A DNA stretch of 34,353 nt from DATBED01 sp036276195 (lineage in GTDB: Bacteria; Patescibacteriota; Saccharimonadia; Saccharimonadales; UBA4665), in the NCBI GenBank assembly GCA_036276195.1, contig DATBED010000014.1, forward strand, positions 1 through 34,353, read 5' to 3'. Below the pieces are notes generated by a model. The model worked only from the letters and a program-made list of their open reading frames with translations. It had not been told where the DNA came from and ran no database searches. Both the position numbers and the translations under genes were made by a program. Shown here piece after piece: positions 28,533-34,353 of this stretch; position 1 is the stretch's first letter; each line of letters starts with the position of its first letter.

Positions 28533-30458
28533 ATGTTGCAATCTAAATATAAACTGATAGAGTTTAGAGGTAATTTAAAAATAAAAATGTTAGTCGAAGA
28601 AGAGCCACCAGGCACAGAATTTCAAGTATTCAATCCAGAGGCGCCTTTAATAGAAGGTGGTGTTAATCAAAGTGAACAGCCTCCTGAAAACCAACGTATA
28701 GAATTTACAGACAGTCGAGGTGTTGTTCGTAAGCCACATGAGTTGGCGGCAGAAGTTATTTTATCTGACGAAATTGAAACTGCAGTTGATGATCATTTTG
28801 GTGAAGTTTATGAAGCGCTTCCCCGGATTGATCAAGATCTGGATGAACTTGAGGCTACAATAGAGCATCGGCAAGAGCACCGCCGCCAAGTTTTTAACCC
28901 CTTCGACGAAACATTCCTTGGAGAGCTCAGGGCTAAAGTGCTAGAACAGATGGATAGAGTTACTGAGGAGCAACCAACCACCAAAGTGATTGAGGTTGAG
29001 AAGAAGGGATTATTTGGTAGGACTAAGGCCGTTCAGCGAACAATAGAAACTACCGAAAGTGTTCCGATTGAAGGCTATACTCTCGGTTTTTCTGAGCGTG
29101 AGCAGCAAGACATTCTACGCAATCATCCCGTAAGGCAATATAAGGATCAGAGGTTTCGAGACGCGAGCGGAAGATTGGTTACTCATACACGTGAGCAAAA
29201 CAGAGATACTCTTATAAAGACTCTGCAAGAAATAACCAGAGGGCTTCTCTGCGATGAAAAACTTGATGTTACGAAAGCCTCTCAACAGCACGTTAGCGGC
29301 ACAAGGCTGCCACTTTTAGCAAAGCGCCTGTTTGATGCTGGTGTTGACCCTAACTCATTAGACGAGGAAACGCTATATAAATTAGTGCCTGAGCTAGAAC
29401 CCGTCAAGAAGGCTGTTGACACTGCACGAGATACCATCGACACAACGTTGCTAAACGAGAGCATGTATAAAATAAGACAAGATATACACAACCTTTTACC
29501 CGACAGTGAGTTTGTTACTAGCCTTTATTATTCGGACGAAGACCTAACTATGATAACAAAACGATATGGCAGACTTCGAGAAATAGTAGCAAGCGTTTAT
29601 CCAGAAAAGGTTGGAGATGCCGATTACTACAACTGGGCTGAAACCGCAGAAAACTTTCTAGAATCTGCGAGATCACGGATTGAGCAGTTCTTCTCGAACG
29701 CCGTTTCGGCCGATGAACTATTGATGCACAGCACTCCTTTTGCACCTCGGATAATAAAAAGTGGTTATATAAAACCGTCCGCTGTCATGGGTGATGACGA
29801 GTTTACTTTTAATACGCGCAGAAGTCATGATGAAGAGTCGTCGCATGAAGGCAGTAACGCTGTCCATTTTTCAGGTTTAAACCGAACAGTATATGACTAC
29901 AACAGGCAGCCTAGCTTTTGGCTCGGCATGAAGACTTTAAGCCAACCCGAGCTTGAAGAAGAGAAAGCGAAGGGCGGATTTGGACATGCCGTCATTGGTA
30001 TTAGAATCGGTGACATTATTAGCTCCGCACCCTATATGGGTAACTTTACGAATTCAGATGAAGCTGATAGAACTCAAGATAAGCATACTCATAAACAGGC
30101 ACTGATACAGCTAACAGAGACTGGTTACCAAAAAGTGGCTCAAAAGCTAAGATCAAGAGCCGATGATTATGATTGTGTATATACTGCAGCTCCAGCAAAT
30201 GCCAGTAAAGAAGAAGCATTTAACTATGCATTTCCTGTCAGTAAAGCGTTAATAGCAATCGGCTCAAAAAGCCGAGAAGCTGTATTAGCATCTTTGCGAG
30301 CAGCTGGTTGGTCAGATGAAGCCGTAGACGAGCTAACTTTTATATTTGATGCCCCTGAATTAAGCCAGACGGATATACCAAAAAAAATGCAGGAGAAAGC
30401 TAATGAACAGGGCAGATATCATAACTGTATTGTTGGAAATTTAAGCCGTAGCATCTAA
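28533..30458 (+). CDS. Large unrecognised protein, ~641 aa, with ART-like hints in the C-terminal half
   Basis: Start uncertain: ATG 28533 (641 aa), TTG 28506 (650 aa) or ATG 28587 (623 aa, before MLVEEEPPGTEF); none has a good ribosome site. The N-terminal ~380 residues are helical and charged (e.g. EVIEVEKKGLFGRTKAV-type linkers), with no known family. The C-terminal ~240 residues contain LLMHSTPFAPRIIKSGYIKP followed by AVHFSGLN and WLGMKTL. H-[GS]-T then a helix ending in G and then [YHV]-F-S is the order seen in ADP-ribosyltransferase folds (DarT, PARP, Tpt1-like), but this is only a pattern. No signal or membrane span. Could be a cytosolic toxin-type or RNA-modifying protein. Composition is AT-rich. 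Confidence 0.6.
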   Translation: MLQSKYKLIEFRGNLKIKMLVEEEPPGTEFQVFNPEAPLIEGGVNQSEQPPENQRIEFTDSRGVVRKPHELAAEVILSDEIETAVDDHFGEVYEALPRIDQDLDELEATIEHRQEHRRQVFNPFDETFLGELRAKVLEQMDRVTEEQPTTKVIEVEKKGLFGRTKAVQRTIETTESVPIEGYTLGFSEREQQDILRNHPVRQYKDQRFRDASGRLVTHTREQNRDTLIKTLQEITRGLLCDEKLDVTKASQQHVSGTRLPLLAKRLFDAGVDPNSLDEETLYKLVPELEPVKKAVDTARDTIDTTLLNESMYKIRQDIHNLLPDSEFVTSLYYSDEDLTMITKRYGRLREIVASVYPEKVGDADYYNWAETAENFLESARSRIEQFFSNAVSADELLMHSTPFAPRIIKSGYIKPSAVMGDDEFTFNTRRSHDEESSHEGSNAVHFSGLNRTVYDYNRQPSFWLGMKTLSQPELEEEKAKGGFGHAVIGIRIGDIISSAPYMGNFTNSDEADRTQDKHTHKQALIQLTETGYQKVAQKLRSRADDYDCVYTAAPANASKEEAFNYAFPVSKALIAIGSKSREAVLASLRAAGWSDEAVDELTFIFDAPELSQTDIPKKMQEKANEQGRYHNCIVGNLSRSI

Positions 30459-30515
30459 GTAGATAGCCATGTGTGTGACGGTCAGTAACCTTTCCGCTTT
30501 TTGTTCGCATAGACC

Positions 30516-30524
30516 TGATAAGAT
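30516..30524 (+). promoter_or_regulatory. Extended -10 of the DHFR-family gene
   Basis: TGA followed by TAAGAT (30519-30524), with ATG 30531 six bases later. No -35 match and no Shine-Dalgarno; leaderless transcription likely. Confidence 0.5.
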
Positions 30525-30530
30525 AAATAT

Positions 30531-31127
30531 ATGAGCAAAGTAATCTGCGGCATCACGATGTCTATTGATGGCTATGTGGCCGGTCCCAATATGACCGAAG
30601 AAAAACCGTTCGGAGATGTCTCCCCACTATTATTACATCGCTGGCAGTTTGACGAACCTGAAAATAATAAAGAAGAGAGAGCTTACTTACGGTCTGTAGC
30701 CGGAGCCTATATTATGGGCCGAAATATGTATGGCCCGGCCGGTGCCGAATATGACAAAAGCTGGAAAGGTTGGTGGGGAGAAGAGCCGCCGTATCACGCT
30801 CCGGTGTTTGTATTGACGCACAGGCCTCGTGAACCGGTCGTAATGAAAGGCGGCACAACCTTTAATTTTGTGACAGACGGCATAGAAGTGGCCCTGCAAC
30901 AAGCAAAAGAAGCGGCCGCCGATAAGCCGGTTCTGATAGCTGGTGGCGCAAACACCGTAAATCAATATCTAGCAGCCGGACTAATTGATGAGTTTTGGTT
31001 ACATATTGCACCGGTCACTATAGGCAAAGGGCCCAAACTGTTTGAGAATGTTACCGATCTTAGCATGGAGCCAATAGAATGCCGAACTACAAAGCTGGTG
31101 ACTCATATCAAGTATAAGAAAGTGTAG
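30531..31127 (+). CDS. Dihydrofolate reductase family (RibD C-terminal-like) protein
   Basis: 198 residues. Starts with KVICGITMSIDGYVAGPN, the S-x-D-G-x-[IV]-A motif of the family, has GAYIMGRNMYGPAG (nucleotide-binding loop G-R-x-x-Y) and VLIAGGANTVNQYLAAGLID with ELWL-type FWLHIAPVTIGKGPKLFE, all typical of RibD-C/YyaP-like reductases. These bind NADPH; substrates are mostly unknown, and it is not a folA-type DHFR. Single gene behind an extended -10 six nt from the ATG. It is the only clearly assignable gene in the AT-rich island. A terminator hairpin overlaps its stop codon. Confidence 0.88.
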   Translation: MSKVICGITMSIDGYVAGPNMTEEKPFGDVSPLLLHRWQFDEPENNKEERAYLRSVAGAYIMGRNMYGPAGAEYDKSWKGWWGEEPPYHAPVFVLTHRPREPVVMKGGTTFNFVTDGIEVALQQAKEAAADKPVLIAGGANTVNQYLAAGLIDEFWLHIAPVTIGKGPKLFENVTDLSMEPIECRTTKLVTHIKYKKV

Positions 31128-31148
31128 CGGCCTCGCTACTTTGTTGAT
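31124..31148 (+). terminator. Intrinsic terminator of the DHFR-family gene
   Basis: GTAGCG-GCCT-CGCTAC (31124-31139) with a 6-bp perfect stem, followed by TTTGTTGATTT. The TAG stop lies in the left arm. Confidence 0.6.
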
Positions 31149-31270
31149 TTGGTCTCAACTTCATGCTTTTGGCTGACCTTAGTGGATCAAGTTAGAGCTA
31201 AAATAATACGTGGATTTCAATCAGCAGAGCTACACAATAATAAAAAAACGAAGTGTATAGTTTACTTAAG

Positions 31271-31651
31271 CTAACTAATGTCAGAAAAAGCACCAAGAGC
31301 TAAATGTTCAATTTTGTGAGTAGCATATTGAACAAAATGCACATTGCCTGCGGGCAACTCTGGCGTAAACTCCCGCAGGTCAGTATCTAGGTCATCTGAG
31401 CCCCACCATGCTTCTAATACCCCGGGAGCCTCTTCAAGTGCCCAGCAGTCTACTAGGTTGAAAACCTTAAGCATATTGAATTCATCTTTACTACCAAAAG
31501 GAACTTGATCTAATGGTGACTTGAAAGACGGCGTCATTATTGGACCAAGACTCATAGACCCTATGTAAGATTGAAGTTCCTCGGGAAGTTTATTAAACAA
31601 ACGAGCTGCTCGTTCGATTTTACTTTCTTCTTGTCTGGCTACTTGAGGCAT
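31271..31651 (-). CDS. Hypothetical protein, 126 aa
   Basis: No family recognised. Helical start QEESKIERAARLFNKLPEEL, then an aromatic and acidic centre (VFNLVDCWALEEAPGVLEAW, WGSDDLDTDLREFTPEL) and a closing YATHKIEHLALGAFS. It appears soluble and acidic, with no signal or membrane span. Start ATG 31651 has no Shine-Dalgarno; a palindrome, CGTCAA-AA-TTGACG, lies 31 bp upstream, and its TTGACG could serve as a -35. On the minus strand, following the 31810 gene by 158 bases. Confidence 0.55.
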   Translation of the reverse strand: MPQVARQEESKIERAARLFNKLPEELQSYIGSMSLGPIMTPSFKSPLDQVPFGSKDEFNMLKVFNLVDCWALEEAPGVLEAWWGSDDLDTDLREFTPELPAGNVHFVQYATHKIEHLALGAFSDIS

Positions 31652-31681
31652 AAAAATAAATTAACATAATATCTATTATAT

Positions 31682-31695
31682 CGTCAAAATTGACG
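31682..31695. promoter_or_regulatory. 14-bp palindrome upstream of the 31651 gene
   Basis: CGTCAA-AA-TTGACG, exact arms of 6 bp. It overlaps a possible -35 for the minus-strand gene at 31651, so it could be a regulator site; no cognate regulator is next to it. Confidence 0.35.
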
Positions 31696-31767
31696 TATGT
31701 AATTAAAAGATTTCCTTTACGTAGGACTATAAGCGTCCATCCCTTAATCCAGTAGATAGTATTTTAA

Positions 31768-31797
31768 TCTGATTTAGAAGCTTCAGGTAAAATCAGA
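31768..31797 (-). terminator. Hairpin downstream of the 31810 gene
   Basis: TCTGATTT (31768-31775) and AAATCAGA (31790-31797), 8-bp perfect stem with a 14-nt loop, 12 bases after the stop of the minus-strand 31810 gene; read on that strand it is followed by TTAAAAT, a weak T-rich tail. Confidence 0.5.
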
Positions 31798-31809
31798 ATT
31801 CGTACACTT

Positions 31810-32451
31810 TTATTGAGCACTCTTAGCGTGCTTAGCAACCTCTAAAATGAATGCTGGCGTTGGTAAGCTTACTGCTCCAAGAGACTTTGCACGTAAGTAC
31901 AGAGCTTTATCCTCTGCTGTTGTAAATTGACTTCCTTCCTCTATATGACGCATAAGGCCTAGATACATTTCCCTCGGACCACCTCTAAACAAAATTCCGC
32001 CCTGCACAATTCCAATGCGCGCCAGATATAGTGCCGGTAGCTCATGCTTTGCTCTTTCGTTAAGGGATGACGGAATATGATTCTCGTTCGGCTCTAAGGC
32101 CGATAACTCATCTACTACCTCTAGTTGTTCATCGGTCGCTACGTGATTACGGGTTAAACCTCTGCCATAATTCAGTGATGCTCCTGAGCGCTCTTCTATA
32201 AGTAGCAATGCACCGAGAGGCTCAACTTGGGATTCAAGGTGTGCCATGTCTAGGACACCCAGATCTCCAAATCCCAATTCACTACCATATATATCTGTTA
32301 CCCAGTTATTGCGAACTAGCCTCACTTCCATTTGTCTAAATGGAGAGCTTCGCAGTTCTAAACTCGCTCCAGGTGCTGTCATAGCACAAAAGTACCTAAT
32401 AAATGAGGTGCTGTCAAATACCCCAAGCATGGAAATTTGCATAATTTGCAT
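31810..32451 (-). CDS. Hypothetical protein, 213 aa
   Basis: No family recognised. N-terminal beta-type ASLELRSSPFRQMEVRLVRN, then VTDIYGSELGFGDLGVLDMA, a central acidic linker (VATDEQLEVVDELSALEPNE) and a helical C-terminal half (NERAKHELPALYLARIGIVQ, PREMYLGLMRHIEEG, AEDKALYLRAKSLGAVSL). No signal or membrane span. The first codons are a tandem 9-bp duplication (ATGCAAATT twice), so ATG 32451 and ATG 32442 are equal candidates; TATAAT lies 11 nt before the first. Divergent from 32555 with a 103-base gap; the two may form a functional pair. Confidence 0.55.
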   Translation of the reverse strand: MQIMQISMLGVFDSTSFIRYFCAMTAPGASLELRSSPFRQMEVRLVRNNWVTDIYGSELGFGDLGVLDMAHLESQVEPLGALLLIEERSGASLNYGRGLTRNHVATDEQLEVVDELSALEPNENHIPSSLNERAKHELPALYLARIGIVQGGILFRGGPREMYLGLMRHIEEGSQFTTAEDKALYLRAKSLGAVSLPTPAFILEVAKHAKSAQ

Positions 32452-32554
32452 TAATGTGCCAAATTATAGAGAACTTAATACGGAGCTAGTATGACCATCG
32501 ATCAAGGTCACAATGCATTGCAATTAGGTGTAGGGTTTTAGTAAAGGAATAATT

Positions 32555-33241
32555 GTGCCTCAAGTAGAACTTGCACAGGTTATAAGACCAGATGTAGTGG
32601 TTGGCGGAGATCTAGCAATCCATAATGGCGAGCACACACTCCGAGGTCCAATAGCTGAGGTCAGCGAAAACTTCGGAGGTTTTAATCTTCTGCTTGACTG
32701 GGTTGCTATCAACATGCGAGGAACATTGGGTGAGTGGCATGCATGGTCGTATGGTCGAACGCAGCTTCTGGCCGGTGATTTACAGGCTAGCGTTGTTAAG
32801 GGGCATGCCGGACATGATACTCATATACGTATCTCTCAGCAAGACAGGCAGGACTACCGCAGAAGGGGTTCTACTCGCTTCGAAATTTATCCAGCTACTG
32901 CCACGCGAGCCTTGCTCAACCCACGTACTGTAATCGGAATGCCTCCCTCACTTCGAAATAGCAGTACATGGAAATTCCCAAGAGTTGAACTGGGTGATGA
33001 TGAATGGGCGGAGCTGAGTAGCATGCCGGTGGGTACGAATAGCGGACAGCTAGCGGATGTCGTCGCTAGGGTCCATAGCCAAGCTGGGTTTGTTTGGCCC
33101 GCCGAGCAGCACGCCCTAAGAGATACTCAATTAAACTTTTCTGAAGCGATAGATAATAGACCCGAACCTGCCATCGGGATCCTTCGGGATTTCATGCGCC
33201 AGCTTATGGATCAAGTAGAGTCGTCAAAAGACCTAAGCTAG
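32555..33241 (+). CDS. Hypothetical protein, 228 aa
   Basis: No family recognised. GTG start with AAAGGA 7 nt upstream. The first ~130 residues look beta-rich (QVIRPDVVVGGDLAIHNGEH, GGFNLLLDWVAINMRG, HDTHIRISQQDRQDYRRRGS), the rest helical (ELGDDEWAELSSMP, QLADVVARVHSQAGFVW, AIGILRDFMRQLMDQV). No signal peptide, membrane span or cysteines. The region GEWHAWSYGRTQLLAG is aromatic-rich. Its opening MPQV matches that of the 31651 gene product, which may be chance. The stop codon is in the left arm of a perfect 8-bp inverted repeat. Confidence 0.55.
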   Translation: MPQVELAQVIRPDVVVGGDLAIHNGEHTLRGPIAEVSENFGGFNLLLDWVAINMRGTLGEWHAWSYGRTQLLAGDLQASVVKGHAGHDTHIRISQQDRQDYRRRGSTRFEIYPATATRALLNPRTVIGMPPSLRNSSTWKFPRVELGDDEWAELSSMPVGTNSGQLADVVARVHSQAGFVWPAEQHALRDTQLNFSEAIDNRPEPAIGILRDFMRQLMDQVESSKDLS

Positions 33242-33266
33242 GTAATCGCATTAATACAACCTAGCT
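33236..33266 (+). terminator. Inverted repeat at the end of the 32555 gene
   Basis: AGCTAGGT (33236-33243) and ACCTAGCT (33259-33266), exact 8-bp arms with a 15-nt loop. The TAG stop is inside the left arm. No T-run, so termination is not proven. Confidence 0.4.
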
Positions 33267-33371
33267 GTCAAGGACCCCAATACACACGTAAATTAGTCGC
33301 TGTGCTCGGTGATCCTAGACCATTCGGTTTATAAGGATTTGGTCAGAGAAATCATTCGGTGGAACAAGCAG

Positions 33372-34043
33372 CTAAAATTTTATGCTGCTGAAAATCTCTA
33401 GGATAGTCCGATAGTCAGGATTTGATAATGAAATAGGTAGTTGCTCGTAATATGGGATATTGCCTGGAGATTTTATACTAAGAATCATCCCTGTGTAGTT
33501 AGCCATTTTATTGAATGGAATAGGCACAGCAGTCTGGTTAGTTCTTGAGCACTGGCTTATGGTCACTAATACAATGTTACTATTGCGATGTTCGGTGTCT
33601 GGGGTAGTAATAATGCAATAGTCCTTGCCGTTAACTTTTGCACTGGTGCTTAAAATCTTAGAGCCGATGATTTCATTATTGTAGCCAGTGATGTTAAGTG
33701 CGTTTGGAGAGCTGGCTAAATTAAACGTTATACTTCCTACTAGATGTTTTTGGATAGCTTTAATATTGTTTGTGAATATTGCTTCAGAAGGGATAATTCC
33801 AATACTAACTGGTTTATCTTGTACGCCACCTGCCGTGACACGCCAGTTATCGGGGTAATTAAATGATAACCCCAGCTGATTATTTCTATACATCTTCCAA
33901 CCGGCGTGAAGTTTGGGTAGCTGGTTGCTATTTGCTTTATTAATTACCAGCAAGCCGACAGTTATTACTAAAACTACAGCAATAAACGCGAAAAGACTTT
34001 CAATGACCGTAAAGCCTGCGAGCTTCTTATAAGGGCGTGGCAT
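33372..34043 (-). CDS. Type IV pilin-like protein
   Basis: 223 residues. The N-terminus MPRPYKKLAGFTVIESLFAF is a class III (prepilin) signal: basic leader, G before F, and Glu at +5 of the mature chain, then a ~20-residue hydrophobic helix (IAVVLVITVGLLVI). The rest is a globular domain starting GLSFNYPDNWRVTAGG, a PsbP-like opening seen in several exported bacterial proteins. Prepilin peptidase should cut after AG; the protein would then be assembled or held in the membrane. No pilus genes are nearby. Start is supported by the signal; a weak TAAGCT with upstream TG lies 6 nt before it, so a leaderless mRNA is possible. Confidence 0.8.
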   Translation of the reverse strand: MPRPYKKLAGFTVIESLFAFIAVVLVITVGLLVINKANSNQLPKLHAGWKMYRNNQLGLSFNYPDNWRVTAGGVQDKPVSIGIIPSEAIFTNNIKAIQKHLVGSITFNLASSPNALNITGYNNEIIGSKILSTSAKVNGKDYCIITTPDTEHRNSNIVLVTISQCSRTNQTAVPIPFNKMANYTGMILSIKSPGNIPYYEQLPISLSNPDYRTILEIFSSIKF

Positions 34044-34089
34044 ACTGTTAGCTTAGCATAAGCAAAATGGTGATCCCGAGGAGATCAGC

Positions 34090-34200
34090 CAACTTCGTTG
34101 ACTGGCGCCTGCGTGCCATGCTCCGAGCACGCTTCGCTGCTCGTGCGCGTGGCACTTGTCTTCGAACTCCCCGCTGGCTGCGCCAGCTCTCCGGAGTTCG
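34090..34200. repeat. GC-rich tandem of nested hairpins
   Basis: Three consecutive inverted-repeat units: CAAC-TTC-GTTG (34090-34100); GTGCCA ... TGGCAC (34113-34118 / 34150-34155) enclosing CGAGCA ... TGCTCG (34124-34129 / 34138-34143); and CGAACTCC ... GGAGTTCG (34163-34170 / 34193-34200) enclosing GCTGGC-TGC-GCCAGC (34173-34187). They sit in otherwise AT-rich DNA. Confidence 0.75.
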
Positions 34201-34254
34201 GCTCTCTTAGACCCTACTACCTCTCACGTTCCGAAACAGAGAAGATGTTTTGAT

Positions 34255-34353
34255 TTGTTACAAAATAACCCTCAATTACTTGAAGAATATAAACAGCTCA
34301 AAATCAAATGTGATGGTTTACCATATGAAGAATACGGAAAAATTAAGAAACAT
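34255..34353 (+). CDS. ORF fragment running off the window (possible GrpB-like C-terminus)
   Basis: An open frame reaches the window end. Its last ~32 residues (LLQNNPQLLEEYKQLKIKCD then GLPYEEYGKIKKH) have a normal coding look and recall the C-terminal pattern of GrpB/UPF0157 proteins (dLL-x-x-x-p-x-L-x-x-x-Y-x-x-L-K ... Y-x-x-x-K). No in-frame ATG is near; TTG 34255 is the only start close to it. The same frame stays open back to 34102 across the hairpin tandem, but that part does not look like protein. It may be a truncated gene next to the hairpins. Confidence 0.3.
   Translation, partial: MLQNNPQLLEEYKQLKIKCDGLPYEEYGKIKKH

Noticed and set aside
34102..34254. Protein-coding frame through the hairpin tandem.
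   Set aside because: Open by chance: composition is Ala/Ser/Pro/Cys-rich and fully explained by the inverted repeats.

Overview
The window looks like bacterial DNA from a member of Candidatus Saccharibacteria (TM7) or a close Patescibacteria relative. This is an inference without any database search. It rests on the pilin-like N-terminus NARGFSHDMVLVLF of the 18740 gene, the many short-leader or leaderless genes, one-domain secreted proteins with type IV pilin leaders, and the high share of unrecognised proteins. Standard bacterial code fits: TGA is a rare but real stop, TAG and TAA dominate. No rRNA, tRNA, CRISPR array or transposase was seen.

Layout. 1-2839 (+): tight operon of an alpha/beta hydrolase (cut by the window edge), a PhnB-type VOC protein, an AHSA1/SRPBCC protein and a 14-TM DHA2-type MFS exporter. 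2836-4291: convergent DUF1697 gene, then a dienelactone-hydrolase-type enzyme. 4349-6143: an AT-richer two-gene operon encoding a coiled-coil/winged-helix-like protein and a sigma-70 homologue whose region 4 is degenerate. 6137-8149: MFS exporter and MarR regulator, divergent, with a tandem operator-like repeat. 8225-11884: a zinc-ribbon membrane-anchored HExxH protein, a membrane-anchored ABM protein, small secreted and hypothetical proteins and a secreted protein with a C-terminal membrane anchor. 12042-16376: a 1444-residue surface protein with two repeat arrays of seven units each (probable beta-propellers), phage-tail-like modules and a C-terminal peptidase-G2-like domain. 16437-18597: CFA-synthase-like methyltransferase, VOC protein and a divergent MarR. 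18740-19525: Ig-like secreted protein. 24463-19578 (-): MarR, isochorismatase-like, MFS, VOC, DipZ-like redox protein, reading as one operon behind a 22-bp perfect palindrome. 24637-27193 (+): nitroreductase-like and PaaK-like adenylating enzyme, overlapping by 8 bp. 27194-33371: AT-rich island of unknown proteins, two small ORFs, a 41-nt near-perfect palindrome and one DHFR-family reductase. 33372-34043: pilin-like protein. 34090-34200: GC-rich nested hairpins, then an ORF fragment running off the end.

Common themes. Three MarR genes each sit beside a detoxification or efflux gene, and each has a candidate operator overlapping core promoter elements, which suggests ligand-responsive control of export and small-molecule modification. 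About eight genes have a -10 box only 6-9 nt before the start codon and no Shine-Dalgarno sequence, whereas operon-internal genes have strong ones, so two translation-start modes appear to coexist. The most unusual items are the sigma homologue without a recognisable -35-binding helix plus its winged-helix partner, the double-propeller surface protein, the nitroreductase/adenylate-former pair and the 28.1-30.5 kb stretch.
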